NCBI GenBank assembly: GCA_021234535.1
Contig: CM037830.1
Coordinates: 17,043,116 to 17,107,115 of the forward strand
Length of the DNA: 64,000 bases
Source of the DNA: Stichopus chloronotus
Lineage: Eukaryota > Echinodermata > Holothuroidea > Aspidochirotida > Stichopodidae
Reading direction: 5' to 3'
The notes beneath the pieces were generated by a model. The model was not told the origin of the DNA and ran no database searches. It saw only the letters and a list, made by a program, of their open reading frames with translations. The translations under genes and the position numbers were made by a program. Below are positions 1 to 13,812 of this stretch, in pieces (positions within the stretch are counted from its first letter, which is position 1; the number at the start of each line of letters is the position of its first letter).

Positions 1-105
1 ATTGTTTTGATTACACATGTGGAGGAATGTAAGACAGGCTGAGGGAGGGACTAGAGGTAGGTGGTTGGGAGAACTGACACTGTCTGGGGTGATGCATTAC
101 AGCCT
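1..105. mobile_element. TTAA element family C, right end (cut by window)
   Basis: Matches 28465-28567 closely, including TTTTGATTACACATGTG and GACAGGCTGAGGGAGGGACT, and ends GATGCATTACAGCCT followed by TTAA at 106-109. The left part lies outside the window. Confidence 0.78.
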
Positions 106-798
106 TTAAGGTACCGTAACGAGCAAGAGGAGCTATAGGTTACAGAGTTACATACACAATAATGCGATAGGGAAAAAGGAAGCTAAACTCAACCAAAGCT
201 TGGTTAAGCACGAACGAAGACTTGCCCAAAAGAACAAGATACACGGGAAAAGCACAGAAAATGTTAGATGAGAACCCCACAAAAAACGGAAACAAATAGT
301 AAAAAGTGAAATCTTAAAAAAAGTTAAATGACAGTTCATTGAGTTTGAAAATGGCTGCCTTTTGCCTTCTCAGAACATGTGCGATAATTAATAATCGACG
401 TTGAGATAATAGTGTATGCATTTCTTGTAGTTTGTTGTATCGTTTGAGTTGTTCAGAGTTTACGTCAAGTTGCTTAAATACTACTCTAGGTATACCACTG
501 GGATTCCTAGAACTAAATTACTTTCCTTCAAGTTGAGCACGTTTCGGTCCATTCAAACGATAATTTTGTGAATATATGCGGCAACTAGTGAGGACGATCA
601 TGTCTTGCAAATTATGCGAATTGAATCCTAAATCTATTTTAAGGGATATTGTTCTATGCATGATAGTTTTGCATACCTTGCGAATAGAAACAAATCCAAA
701 ACATGAGAAAAGCTTGTTACTTTTGGCGCGGCTGGCGTTCAATAAACTAATCCAAAACACTCATAAGCAGGAAGTGTTCACTCCCACTGTGTACTGAG

Positions 799-1010
799 GA
801 TCCCTGATAGCATCGACTGTCGACCACCGTACCCAAGGCCAGAGTCCGAGCAACTTAGGACATACACGAATAGCTGAACTTCGTTACACGGCTTCGCTGA
901 CAACTAGTTGTTGTCAAGAACTGCTGCAGCGAGGAAACTACGTCTTGTTTGTGGGAGACTGCAACCATTCTCGGTGCACTTATCTTCTTCAATCATTCCG
1001 TTTTTGATAG
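799..1010 (+). CDS. Coding-like open segment without start codon
   Basis: After an acceptor-like tract (gttcactcccactgtgtactgag) a frame without ATG is open for 70 codons to TGA at 1010. It reads LGHTRIAELRYTASLTTSCC then QELLQRGNYVLFVGDCNHSR, with GC-richer third positions than the flanks. A second frame is open from 949 to 1275. It could be an exon, the 5' part of a gene or a transposon relic; not recognised. Confidence 0.25.
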
Positions 1011-1898
1011 ACACCTCTGGCAATTTTTGTCATCGTTACATGTCATCGTGCCCAATATTGTGACATCAGCTGATGGTACTTCACACCGATCATTAGACAA
1101 GTGTAACAACACAACAGTGTGCACTTGGTCTGCGCTACTGTCGATGTATGGTACATGCAGTAGCAACTCACTAGATTGGCAGACAACCTCTGTATACTAC
1201 AGGCCTAACGTTACTGTTTCCGAATGTCAGACCGAGGTGCCGCAATTGGTACCGCTGCTTGTATCACAGCGATAGGAACGAGATAGGTCAAGTGTGGAGG
1301 GTGTGAGTCTGGTGCTGTTTCAGTGAATCGCAGATTTTGCTACTTTATCTCAGTGCACAGCACCTAAATTACTTCTGAGTACTAAATTATATGCCTACCA
1401 AGTTACACTTACGTAGGAGTTCATTGTTGTCCAAACTGTGGTGTCTTTAACAAGGTCAGTAAGTTACTAACTTCCACTGTAGGCTGTAGCTGCATAAATT
1501 AGTACCGGTCAAATTTGGTACTAGTCAAGAAGTGTGTTGCTAGTATCAGTCATGCAGATAAACAAAAAGCATTCGGCAACATCTTTAGGCCTGCAAACAA
1601 TGGGTAAGGTTTAGTATCACGTGCAATTGCTTTCTTAAATCCTCTTGGTCTATTTGGACTTCATGTGCCACTTAGCATGCCAGTTTACAAGCTGCTAGTG
1701 TTTCCGTCAGGTGTGACTGGGTTTTGTTTGACAATGACAGCATTGGATACCTGCCTGAGAAGGATATAACAATTGTGGCAATTTAATTTCAATAAAGCGT
1801 GGAAGGTCTACTTCTGCATATCCTATGATTTAAAGGTTTGTGACCAAATGAAACACATCCCAAAATAACAGAAGGTATACTCTGTCATACATATACAA

Positions 1899-3118
1899 GT
1901 GCAATCATTTTCTACTGAATTGCACATTCAGTTCTCTATGCAAACTGCTGAGGTTGAATTACAAGAAGTTGAACTGACAAGAGGAGTAAGTCTGCGGTAC
2001 TCTTTAACTGGCCCATTGAATGAGACTACTTTTGCTCAAGTCATTACCTGCAAGAAGTGCTCAGAGATGGAAGATCATCAGTGACCATTTAGTCATAGAA
2101 CTGAAGTCTTTGGAGAATTCTAACCCTTGAACTTGAGCTTAATGATGAGTGAGACAAATCCTGCAGGTAGGTATAAAAGACAGAGCCTGTATAGGCCTTA
2201 TAGGTAGTCAGTGAATTTGACTGATGACACCCCATTTAAAAGTGTTTACAATAGATGCCAAGATGGCCTAGAAAAATACAGTTGAGACAGTTTCAGTACA
2301 TCTATGAATTGCCCTCAAGTGGTCAAAGTCATGGAGGGCCTGCTGCAGCATCCTACCATAACAAGGCCATGCCTAAACTGCACCATGGCTGTCAATGTGT
2401 CATTTTGCTTCAAAACATTCCATTTAGGACATTTTAAGTAAAAAGTATGGAGGGTGATAAACAGATGCACTCTTGTCCCTCTACCTCCCACTGATGCACT
2501 AGGGTTTCTTGCATTCGTGATTAGCAATATTGGTAATAACATGCAGGCAGGTATCAAGTACAGTTTCTACACTAAGCTTTCCTGTAGTGTAAGGGTTGCA
2601 GTTTAAGAGTTGCCATGTGTTTTTGAACTTACGCATGGACTTGCTATTCAACTGAAATTTATCACCAGAAATTCTGTCTTGATTTACCAGATTTTGCAAT
2701 AACTCAGTGTGGTTCTGCAGGATAAATGTTGATATGTAAGCACTGTACTTGTTGAGTTGGTATGTCCACATTTTATTCCTTCATGTCATTCAGTGGGTGG
2801 CATAACAAAGACAACCACCGAGTGATGGCTCTAGAAAACAACATAGACATGCCCACTCAATTTGAAGAGCACTTGTACAACATTTATCCTCAAGAAATAC
2901 CGCTGGACTGCATTATTGCCTATTTTCATCAATTCAGACTGAATTTCTGGTGACACATCATGCAGAAACACCAGCCTATTTCTTTCAATGAGCTGAATGT
3001 AGAATCTAACCCTCTGTTTTCAATGCAGTTGGTAGAACTTCAGGACTGCAATGCTGGCACTTATACCAGACATGCATTGTGGTGTATGGACTTTGCAACT
3101 TTTAAGCAAACACAGTGA
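1899..3118 (+). pseudogene. Fragmented coding-like region
   Basis: Several protein-like stretches lie on the plus strand. 1899-2084 reads ELHIQFSMQTAEVELQEVEL and ends in TGA. From 2794, after a strong acceptor (tattccttcatgtcattcag), 52 codons read GWHNKDNHRVMALENNIDMP and onward to TTTCTG|GTGACA at 2949/2950; if not spliced there, one TGA interrupts a frame that then stays open to 3118 (SFNELNVESNPLFSMQLVEL). The opposite strand is also open at 2499-2771. The mixture of good peptides and stops suggests a decayed transposon or retrogene, though 2794-2949 alone would make a symmetric phase-2 exon. Confidence 0.28.
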
Positions 3119-3317
3119 AGCTGTAAAATGATAAAGGAATTTCTAACAAGGAAGTAGTCCTCAGCTCTACAATAGTAGCAATTAAATGTCTTTACTTTTG
3201 TTAACCCACTATGTCATCAAGAAATAACGGAAATAAAAGAAAATCCAAGCATCTTGGACCCAGAGATTCTCTGTAATTTTTGTGAGTGTATGGTATAGTG
3301 GCTCTTGTAATCAGTAC

Positions 3318-3728
3318 TGTAGGTATCAACCTGATAATTGAAATGGACATCAGGTTGGACTAATGCTCACCACTGTTGGTAAAGTATCGCACTGGCGAAG
3401 TTAAGATGCCGATGTTTGCCGATGTTCTGTAAAATGAAAATATATTTGGAAGGGTACAGTATGTGTGTTTTCTTATCTGTGAACCAGGATAAGAATTGAG
3501 AAATGCCCCATGAAGGCTATTTTTCATCTGAAACATAAAAATATACCTGTAAAAAGTTGTGATGATTTCTTAATCATAATTAAAGCACCCCAGAGACTAC
3601 ATCCCACATAAAATGAAAACTCTATCCAGGAGAGAACATGCTTGATAGGGAAAATGTCGGATCTGATGTCATCCAGTGTTGTGATAAAAATCAGCCATTG
3701 GATTGATAGAGAAAAACCACAACCATTG
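3318..3728. repeat. Dispersed repeat family H, copy 1
   Basis: Shares blocks in the same order with 30313-30778: CCTGATAATTG-like start, TTCACCACT/CTCACCACT, GATCTTTGCCGATGTTC-like, and TATTTTTCATCTGAA-like near 3520, ending in an AAAAACCACA block. Likely an old non-autonomous transposon. Confidence 0.5.
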
Positions 3729-3814
3729 TCTCCCGTAGTCGACAAGGTTGTTATTTTGCAATTCTGGGGAGCCTTCTATACCATGTTTGCCTACAATCCT
3801 TTTGGCCATGCTTG

Positions 3815-5168
3815 TTGATTCCTTGCCGAAGGCAGAAGGAATCTATGCGATGGTGATGTCGTGTGTGTGTGTACGTATGTGCGTGTGTATGTGACGCCTT
3901 GCTTGTAAACACAATATCTCAAGAAGTGTAACCATGACTGATGTCATACTTGGTGTGTGGGCTGGTTATACTGAGTGGATGATCCCTATTGTTTTTGGTG
4001 GAAGTCAAAGGTCGTTTGGGGTCACGTGATGTCAAATTGTGAAAACCATGTAAACATGATATCTCAAGAACAGTAACTGTGACTGATGTGATACTCAGTG
4101 TGTATGTTGGTCCCACTGAGTAGATGATCCCTATTGTTTTTGGTTGAGGTCAGAGGTCATTTGAGGTCACCAGAGGTCAAAATGCAAAAACCTTGTAAAC
4201 ATGATATCTCAAGAACGGTAACAATGACTGATTGTCATACTTGGTGTATGGGTTGGTCATATTAAGTAGATGATCCCCTATTGTTTTTGGTGGAGGTCAA
4301 AGGTCATTTGAGGTCACCAGAGATCAAACTGTGAAAACCTTGTAAACACGATATCTCCAGAAGCGTAACTGTGACTGATGTCATATTTGGTGTGTGAGTT
4401 GGTCACATTTAGTAGATGATCCCTATTGTTTTTGGTTGAGGTCAAAGGTCATTTGAGGTCAACAGAGGTCAAAATGTGAAAAAGTTGTAAACAGGATATC
4501 TCAAGAACGGTAACTGTGACTGATGTCATAGGATTGTGTGGGTTGGTCATATTGAGTAGATGATCTCTATTGTTTTTGGTCGAGGTCAACGGTCATTTGA
4601 GGTCACTAGAGATCAAACTGTGAAAACCTTGTAAACACGATATCTCCAGAAGCGTAACAGTGGCTGATGTGATACTTGGTGTGTGGGTTGGTCACACTGA
4701 GTAGATGATCTCTATTGTTCTTGGTTGAGGTCAAAGGTCATTTGAGGTCACCAGACGTCAAAATGTGAAAACCTCATAAACACGATATCTCAAGAACGGT
4801 AAATGTGACTGATGTTGTACGTATTGTATGGGTTGGTCATATTAAGTAGATGATCCCTATTGTTTTGGTGGAGGTCAAAGGTCGTTTGAGGTCACCCAAG
4901 GTCAAACTGAAAACCTTGCAAACACATTATCTCCAGAAGGATGATGATGACTGATGTCATACTTGATATGTGGGTTGGCCATACTGGGTAGATGATCCAT
5001 ATTGCTTTTGATGAAAGTTAAATGTCATTTGAGGTCACCAAAAATAGGTCATTTGGGGTAAAAGGCTCATTAATGTGATGTTTCAAGCACAATAACTGCA
5101 GTTGATCTTATACTTGTCATGTGGATAATTCCTGTTTGTTATAAAATAACCATATGACAAGGAATCAC
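3815..5168. mobile_element. Minisatellite-bearing element, eight ~145-bp units
   Basis: The left end is a hairpin, GATTCCTT...AAGGAATC (3815-3842), followed by a GT run. From about 3905 to 5090 a unit of ~145 bp repeats eight times; its TTGTTTTTGGT block recurs near 3989, 4131, 4275, 4427, 4569, 4716, 4858 and 5003. Each unit has AGGTCAAAGGTCATTTGAGGT and ATATCTCAAGAA blocks. The right end is ACAAGGAATC near 5157-5166. Related to the elements at 16185 and 20209. Confidence 0.7.
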
Positions 5169-5169
5169 A

Positions 5170-8115
5170 AAGCCTTTTGGCTTTCTGGTTTACTTTTTTA
5201 ACTGCTATGATTCTACAGTGTCTATAGTAGATGTCAGATTTTGAACCTGTTGGCAGCAAGTGACCTTTTGACCTTAGTGAATTCTGTAACCCAATAGTTC
5301 ATCTCTGTTCGTTAGCTAGATACTTGCTACAGATGACAACCAACCTTGCTGACTGAAAGGGGCATTAACATACATCCAGTCGGCTGTCAACTGTATGGGT
5401 GCATAGTCACAATTTAAGCCAACTTTATGGTACATGTTCTCTGTCAGTATATGTCTTTTTTGTTTGATGCAAACTCAATAAACTTTTGACTTTATTACGT
5501 CAACTTAACAGTTTTGTTTGCTCATCTGTTAAATGACTTTATCCCACGTATGCATACATCTGCAACAAGACACTCATTTTTGGCACAGAAGGCCTACTTT
5601 GTAAATTTTACATAAAGTTACTTGAAATTAAAGTACACTGCATTGACCTTTTCCCTGTGTAACTTTGTTACATTTTCTCATTTTGCTATACTGTACACTT
5701 ACATTTATAGTAGAACTTACCATTTCATTTGATACTGTAATCAAAGCAAAAAAAATATTGTACAGTTGATTTAATGGAGCACTTTGTATTCCATTCCTTC
5801 ATTTGCAGTTCAAAATTAAATCTTATGTAATATTTTGCTAAAGCAATATGACTTTGCAGCAATTATGTGAGTTTCACTTCCACATTTCATTCCAGGTGAT
5901 ATGCAATAACTAAAAAAGAAAAAAAAAAACAATAATTGTATGCCTACTAACTTGAAGTGCTTGTATTCTAATGCCAAGGAAACATGGCTTACTGATCACA
6001 CTGATGTTTCCAAGTAATTGAACATTTTTAAAAACTTAGCCATGACAGAAATTCACCCATGTAGTGCTTGCATACAGCATATTGCATAACTCATTGACAT
6101 GCAACAAGAGTGGAGATGCAATCACCTGCACAGTTTTCTGTCCAGATAAGAGTTGTGTGCATACATGTGCAATATTTTCCCAATAGATTTATAAGTAAGT
6201 GTACACTGGTATATTATTTTAAGCACGTGTTGGTCCAGTGCTAGACTGGAAAATTTTTTAGCAGGAAATTTGGCTGGAATAATGCAGTGGTCATGTCTGT
6301 TTGTAAGTAAACTTTGTTTATCATCCTGTGGAAGTAATATAAACATCAGAATGCTAGTTTGTACAGGAGTAGTGCTGTGTGATGATTTCTAAGTTATGCT
6401 TGTCTTACCAATGTTTTTTTCCTTGGGGAAGGGGGAGGGAGACAGATGGGAAACATGCCCCCCACTTTTGAGAAGAGGGAACACTCCCACATTTGTCCCT
6501 CCCACTTTTGATAATCTGATATTAAAAAAAAGCTACATGATACTTAATGGAACTGTGTAAAATACACAAACTTGTGTTCTAAGAAATGATGAAGTTTGCT
6601 GAAATTTACAAAGCCAGAGAAACTGGGAAGTGACATTTTCTGCAATCTGAGAGGCATATATTTGTCAAAACAATTTCTTGGTATGCCACTCTGTGCCCCT
6701 ACCAATGCTAAGATGAAGTGCAGAGGAAATATTCAGCTCTGATGGAGTTACTAAGCACTGTTTCCTTCTCTCCCCCCCCCTCCCACTTTAACCCTTTGTC
6801 CCAACTTTTAAGCCCCCTATGAAAAATTCTGGTCAAGCCACTTTGAGAAGAGAAATTTTAGGCCAGGTGCCTCCCCCCTACACTTTCAATGTCAAACTTA
6901 CACCCATGGGTAGTTGATGTTCCAAGTCAAGAGTGTTGTATATTGATGCTGTGCTTGCATTAACGATCATGCAGAGACACGTACACAAGAAGTAGATAAT
7001 TACTGTGCCAACACAAAAAACAAGTAGAACTACACTGAAAGTTGTGCTTTGATTGTGTCATATTTATGTGCTTGTTTGTTCAGCGCAAACACTACATCTT
7101 CATGTTTTTCTGCAACTTATGCAAGTTTGGTTATTACAAACTTGCTGTTTTGGTACCCTGCCAAAGGCAGTTACAGTACTACAGTGAGTCCCTATGCACT
7201 GATTAATACTCCTGTGCCTGTTACTCAAGGAATACTTCAACTGATCCCATCTGATTTTTCATGGTGGCCCATGGCAATCAAAGGCCAGCAGAGGTCAAAT
7301 ATTTAGCTCTGTTATCTAGACATACAGTGGCTATTAAATTGTAAGTAAATGTTGGTCAACATTCCAATTTGTGCATGGTTCATACATTTGTTTAATTTTT
7401 ATAAAGGTGCTACACAGTAGTATGTATCTGTAAGTTAACTAAGAACTTCATAGAGTTAGAGAGACTTTCACCATTTGACCATCAGTTCCAACTTGTAGAC
7501 TTTTTGAGTTAACTACTGTACCAGCTTTTAAATGGTGTTTATGGGTGTTATCATGTCATAACTGCACAAGCACAACTCAGTACTTTTTTCTCTGTATTCC
7601 AGAAGTGATTATTTCTCATAATGTTTTGGCAGTGCTGTAGTTATTACTTACAGGTGGTGTGACATGAAATAACATTTTAGTGTAATGGCTGTAATAGTCA
7701 TTAAACATGTTGGAAAGAGTAGCAAATTATATAAAAATTAGGGAGATATTGACAACTGCACAGGCAAATTGCTCTCTTGTAGCTGCGTCATAAATAAACA
7801 TTGGCTAAGTGTGCAAATTTGTGAGTTTAAGAGAGGTATTTGCCTGTCTTATATTAACTTTTGTTTACTTAACCTTTATTTCAAGGATGATTGAGATTTT
7901 TTGACGTAGCAACACAGACTGAAAAAACAGCTTTCAAGTATTTATGAAATGTGCAATGAAAGCTGACCCTGTTTAGACCACAACTCTGTATCAAAAGTGA
8001 TTGGAATAACATTGAACAACTGTAGAGAGACATTTCATAAAGTTTTTGCCGTTGCAGGTAATAACTTGTTGTATATCTTACCCTCATTGATCTACGCGTA
8101 GAGCTGTGAAATTAA
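5170..8115. other. Non-coding stretch
   Basis: AT-rich DNA with no supportable exon. 6420-6900 holds C-rich and G-rich blocks (AACTCCCACATTTGTCCCTCC-like) and a segment near 6645-6700 that resembles 42705-42770, so probably an old transposon. Confidence 0.5.
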
Positions 8116-8119
8116 ATCT

Positions 8120-8248
8120 TTAGGAATTTGTGATAATTCTGTGCACATATATGCGAGTGGCCTTTATTCTTTCTGCTAATTGATCTGTACAGTAGGTGGT
8201 GGTTACATCTGGCCAACGGCCAATCATATGTGGCGCAAACGATCCGAT
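8120..8248 (-). CDS. Candidate terminal exon, 42 codons plus stop
   Basis: On the minus strand a very strong acceptor (a long C/T-rich tract ending cttattccag) is followed in phase 0 by 42 open codons ending in TAA. The reading includes APHMIGRWPDVTTTYCTDQL and then AERIKATRIYVHR, with balanced composition and CpG-containing codons unlike the AT-rich surroundings. It would fit the last exon of a minus-strand gene. Two other candidate exons upstream in transcription order (22168-22025 and 15890-15700) end in phase 0, so they could belong to the same gene, but the link is not shown. Function not recognised; a decayed transposon ORF is an alternative. Confidence 0.38.
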   Translation of the reverse strand: MGSFAPHMIGRWPDVTTTYCTDQLAERIKATRIYVHRIITNS

Positions 8249-9252
8249 CTGGAATAAGTGATGGGGTATGAACGTGAAGGGGAATTGCGTTGTCAAATGC
8301 AGCACCACATGCACGAGATCATTGGCAGAGGGTTCCCCAATGTGGCAGGTCAAATTTTCATGCTCCCAAGATCACTGTCTTCAGCTACATGCATATCCGC
8401 ATACTGTACCAACCATCTGATGGTAAAAAAGGGGCATGTATCCTGTAGGACACTTTAAACCTTTTCAGATGCTTATAAATAGAATTTAAAAATAGCTGTA
8501 GCTTTGATCGTGGTGATTCCTCCGTGACCCAGCATTGCAATGTTACACTACTTAAAAGTACAACCACTACAGAAACTGAGAAACTGGCAAAACTGGGAGG
8601 CATCTAATAAGAGCTTTATGAATTTGAAATATGAACAGACTACAGTGAATATTAATCATGGAAGAACACATGCATGCTACAAATGGCAATGCAACTGTAT
8701 TTGCCAGTAAAAAAAAAGTTGCTTAAATCCAAGTCTGCCAACAGAAGATGCTATTGAGGTATGTACATGGTTTTCACCCATGAAGAGGGCAGGACCTTGA
8801 TTAACCTTAATGCAATCCAGAGTGAAGGTTGTGATTGTTCATGATTCATTTTTTTTTTCCTGTGGATCATGCTTGCTGTGTCTTCGTTTTGATGATTAAA
8901 ATTTCAGAAAATTACACAGTTTACCTTCCGAATACATCAAATTGATAAACAACATGTTAAAGATAGATTTTGAGGCTCAAAATGTGCCAAAGGAAGAAGC
9001 ACAATATTATTGGTGGTATGTATTTTCAAGATGAATGTGATGACAGGTTTGTACAATAGCTAGACAGACTGGACTGATGAGTGTTTTGAAAAATCTTCTT
9101 GGCTAATTTATGGACCCTGGAAAGTGAAAAGCCCATGAGCAATTTGTTTTTTCTTTTTTTTTGTATGATTTGGACTACAGTGTTGTTCATCTAGATGTTC
9201 TAGTCATGGTCAGGATTTGTGGTGGTGGACAAATGTTAGTAGCAGCTAAAGC

Positions 9253-10038
9253 CAGTGGCGGCGCTATGGGGGGCATGAGGGGGCATTTGCCCCCCAGATT
9301 TTTCCTTGCCCCCCAGTTGCCCCCCCCTCCCAGTTGCTCTCACCCTTCCTAATCACATCTTGTACTCATCCAAAATTATTTTAATCACAAAACTATGTAT
9401 TGGCATTGGACTGAATAAGAACAGCTTCCGGGGAACCATGATTGATAAATGACTAATTTATGTTACACAGGCTGCAAGTTTAATATCATGCCCATAGCCA
9501 CTTCAACAGTAGGCCAGCCTGGTCAGACAATTTTCTCTGGAATGTTTACCGTCCAGCATAAGGGAAGGGCGGGTAGGTGGTTGTTTTCCTAAATATAGGA
9601 ATGTCGTTGTTTTCCTAAATATAGGAATGGAATGGAAGTATATGTAGCCTATGTGTGTGTGTGGGTGGGTGTATGTACTCGGTGGCACCGCGTAAATGTG
9701 AAATAGTACCCCCAAAGAAGAAAGTTGGGAACCTTGGAGTTTGGTCAACCGAAAAAATGAATAATATAAAAATAAATAATATACCTCTCTTGGGACTTAA
9801 TTTTCCACTCAGAGATATGCTAAAACCTCAGAGCTTCCGGGGGCTTCGCCCCCTGGACCCCAACCGGGGCTTTGCCCCTGGACCCCACCAAGGACCCTAA
9901 GGCAGGCCCCTGGACCCCACCCGCAAGGCCTCGCACTTCGCGCTCGGTTTCACGCTGCACGCGAAAACCTTTTCCCTCCCAACATTTTCTTCTGCCCTCA
10001 GTTTGCCCTCCAAGTCTGACATTCTGGCGCCGCCACTG
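9253..10038. mobile_element. Non-autonomous hAT element with perfect 8-bp TSD
   Basis: Terminal inverted repeats start CAGTGGCGGCGC and end GCGCCGCCACTG. They are flanked by identical 8-bp direct repeats GCTAAAGC at 9245-9252 and 10039-10046, the target-site length of hAT transposons. The 786-bp interior has G/C runs near both ends (a GGGGGCTTCGCCCCC-type hairpin near 9838-9852), a GT microsatellite near 9652 and a short duplication containing CCTAAATATAGGAATG at about 9588 and 9614. No transposase is encoded. Confidence 0.92.
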
Positions 10039-10046
10039 GCTAAAGC

Positions 10047-13000
10047 TGACCCCCGTCCACCATAGACTACCATAGCTACAAGCCTGTGTGATAAAACCCA
10101 AACTTTGAGTGAAACTTGTATGTTCCTCATTGACTATGGGCATTGTAAACCACAGTTACCCTGAGTTTGATTGAAATTATGCACAATGCAGTGATGTCAC
10201 AGTTGCCTGTGTTTTTGTATTTATGGCACAAAAGGGAGCAAATGCTACTGTATGGAAACTGTCAATCGAGATTCATATGGTACATAAAGTAGGTGTTAAA
10301 GTTTACCAGAAGTCTTCAGACTTGTAAGAAATCAGGTTTATTGTGTAACGATTGGTTTCAAAATATGGTTTGGGTTGAAAAGTAAAGATGGCACATATTA
10401 GTTGTATTCAGTATTCAACAAAATGGCAATTTCAGAGGCTCAAAACATGTAGGATTTGCAGCACCGCATGCTTATGTCATATTTTTTTTTTTTCACTGAA
10501 TTCTTTAGTTCCATTACAGTACACTACCATATTCAGAGGATGCCTCTAGCTGTGTAATGTATCATAAATATTCAAGCTCATCCATTATGCAAGGTGAAAA
10601 TATGGAGTAAATTCAATTGAAAGCATGCAACTTCAAAAATAGGTCACTTGAGAAATCTGTGACACACATGATTGAATTCAATGAAAAACCTATTTCGAAG
10701 ATTTTATTTTAGGGGTATGCAGAGTCATATATGCAGAAGAATTTTGTTTCATTTACATGTGACACAAGGTTAATTGCTCAAGACGCTTAATATTTTGTCA
10801 TCATCATTGAAACTGCGTGCCTTAGTTACAGTCACTACAGTATGTCACTATTTTACATCAGTGTATATCTCTATGGGCAACATTTCTCCATGTTACAAAA
10901 CTTACAATGCACTCATGAGCAAATTTGCAGACGAAGAAACAACGGCAGTTTGTTGTATTTTTGTTGAAGTACAACTGTCAAATATCAAGGTATCAAATGC
11001 CAGACGAATTTGCCTGGTATGGGAGTTCTCCCTTGCTGTTTGAAAAATCTTAGCAGAGAGAAGTTGGTGATGTTTAACTTTGCTTGATCTTTTTTTCTTT
11101 TGCTGTTGATTCTCCTTAACTCTGAAAACAAGTGAAAATTTTGGAAGGTAGTCTTGGTAGTGAGATTGTGGCACCCTCCACAGCAGCTACATAACGTTTT
11201 TGACCTACAAAGCAAAATAGCATTCAGTCAGAATCTAAGCGATAGTTCGCAGACGTTGGTATTATAAATGCAGTCAGAGCTGATGCATGAGTGATACACA
11301 TCTGTTGTGTGGACTAGGTCGCAGGCCACCCCACATCAGGAGTGGAAGATTTTATTTGAGGTTATAGACGAGTTACCATGAAGTTTGCATTTGCAATAAA
11401 AGGCATGATCATTGGACTTCAGACTAGGTAGGATAATCAAGTTCAGTTTGGGGAATTACCTAAGAAAATTGCACAATTATCAAGACACAGTAGACAATGA
11501 CTGTTACAGATGGTTGTAAGCACAAGTGGATTACAAATACACACATATTCCAGCAGTTGAAAGGTGGATAGTGTATCCTTGAGAATTTGGTCAATAGCAT
11601 GGTCATAGAATTGATGATGATGTGAACATAGTTAAAAGCTTTTGGATGATAACATGTATCTGACTGAAGTTGAAATAATAAAAGCATTTGCAAATTTTTT
11701 GGAAAGGTTGAGTAATTAGTGCAGTGCACATATTTGCATTCCCATTATCCGTTTATGTACTAGGGCAAATGTAGAGAACTTACAGTATAATGAAGAGTTA
11801 AGAATAGATCAGAGATAAGGAGAAGGGATGAGAAGGCTACAGGTAAAGTAAATGAGAACGAGAAAAAAAATGTAGACATAGGTATTTCACATGTGCATTT
11901 TCATGAATAAGAATCTCACACAAAAGATAGTTGGCACATTGCATAAGGTGACCAATGTTATTCCTGCAATGTGTAGAAGACAGCCTGGGCTTTAGTGAAA
12001 TTGTTAGAAGATTGTAAGCTGTGCATAGTTTGCTGTACAGTATGTGGTTAGTGTACTATAGCTGTTGCAGTATCCCAGAGTAGTGCAATGTTAAGTGAAC
12101 ATAACAGTACACAGCACAGTGCAAATGAATATGGAAGACATAGTATAGTGCTCAGTATTGGTTTTACCACTTATATGAAGTAGTAACTGTCTGTTTTAGT
12201 AGTACTGTTCAGTGCATGTGCTACCACAAATACTGTAGCACAAACAGACAACTTTGTTTAATGAATTACAGGCCAATATTACTGCTTGAAGGTTGGTTTT
12301 GCTTTCTGTTTATGCCTTCATCCTTCTGATTGGTGAAGTCTGTTTGAAACTAAACCACAATTGTTAGTATACTGTGCCCTATAGTACTACATGCACTGTC
12401 ATACAGTACTGTCCTGACTTGAACATAGATACACATATGGTATGTAGAAGTATGTCACACTACACTGTTCACTGGCACACATTGAACTTTGTACTTATTT
12501 CTGCAAATTGCGACTGAAATTTCAATGAAGGCAATTGGCTTTAAAAAATCTTATGCGTAGTGAATTCCAGCACTTTCTTGGTGCATAGGCCCATTCATCG
12601 TTTGCTTTTTATCTCTTGCTACTGTAAATTATGTCGATGGAATTGTGCTTGTCAAGTTTCAAAGCACATTAGTGGATTTGGTGCATACAGACAGCATTCA
12701 GTCGTTCAATCCAGCCAAACATCCAGCACTGCAGTTCTAGTGAAATACTGAATACCTGACATTTTCTACTAGTACTGTTGATGAATGCTATGATGTGACA
12801 TGCAATGTTTGTGAGCCTAATTGACAATCTGAATGCGCTCCTTGAACTATAAGTCTGTTGAATCATTACTCAGATCTGCAGTATGATGTTCTCTTGCAGT
12901 ATTTAGATCTACGGGCAACAATTTGTGTCGCAGTTAGCAGACTAAGCTGTCGTAGCGTTTCTGTTCTTCTTAATCATGCATCACTGGTCAAAACCTGTGA

Positions 13001-13130
13001 AAAATCATGTTTTGAGTTTCAGTGGTTTAACTTTAACATACGGTATATGAAAGGACAAAGGCTTTTATGGGTACATTGTTTGAATGCCAGAGAAGAAGCG
13101 GGAACTGATAGTAGTAAATTGCCCAGCAAA
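10047..13130. other. Non-coding stretch
   Basis: AT-rich; many short open frames overlap on both strands with no splice-site support. Frequent TACAGTAC-type words; nothing else stands out. Confidence 0.5.
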
Positions 13131-13139
13131 CGCCCTTAA

Positions 13140-13808
13140 AGTGATTGCGTGTGTACTGAAAAACCAAAAAGAAAAGATTTTGTTTGATCTTAACACTTTC
13201 TTTATGTTTAAATGTACACGTGAGGTTGTACATGAATGGACTATGTCTTTCAATGAAGGAAAATGACAGTAACTACTTCAGAAAGCAACGGGATTGGCAT
13301 AAAAACAGTAAAAAACAAAACAGAAATCATGTTCGAAAATTAACGGTTCTTTGTATAACTGCCTACGTAATGAATATGCAACAGTACACGTCTCACTAGT
13401 GTATCAAAAACATACACCTCAAGTGGTCGCTCCTTGGTAGGTATCGGGAATTGTAGTATTAGGTGAAAGGAAACACTGTATGTACAAATAACCTACGAAC
13501 TGAACACAACCTTGCCCGCGGTGTCAGTGATCCTGAGTTGGTAACTGAATATGCAATACTAGTATACTTCCCATTGGCTTGCTCAAAGAAGTACACCGTT
13601 GATTTGACTTAAAACTGTCAATCACTGCATTATCGTATTCTACACTTTTTGTCGTTATGTTAGAAGTATTTGAAATCATGTGGCAAAATTAACCTACTGA
13701 AACCTATTTATTTTCCCAGATGGTCTGAATGGTGTAATTAAAAGCCTTACCAAAATTTTGGAGATGAAATTTCAATGTTTTTACTGTTTGCCTACGCACG
13801 CAATCACT
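13140..13808. mobile_element. TTAA element family B, copy 1
   Basis: 669 bp with inverted ends AGTGATTGCGTG and its complement, flanked on both sides by TTAA (13136-13139, 13809-13812), the target duplication typical of piggyBac-type transposition. Several short ORFs inside are not transposase-like, so it is a non-autonomous derivative. The second copy lies at 57527. Confidence 0.85.
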
Positions 13809-13812
13809 TTAA

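Noticed and set aside
3905..5090. CRISPR-like array of regular repeats
   Set aside because: Units are ~145 bp, degenerate and without unique spacers; this is a eukaryotic minisatellite.
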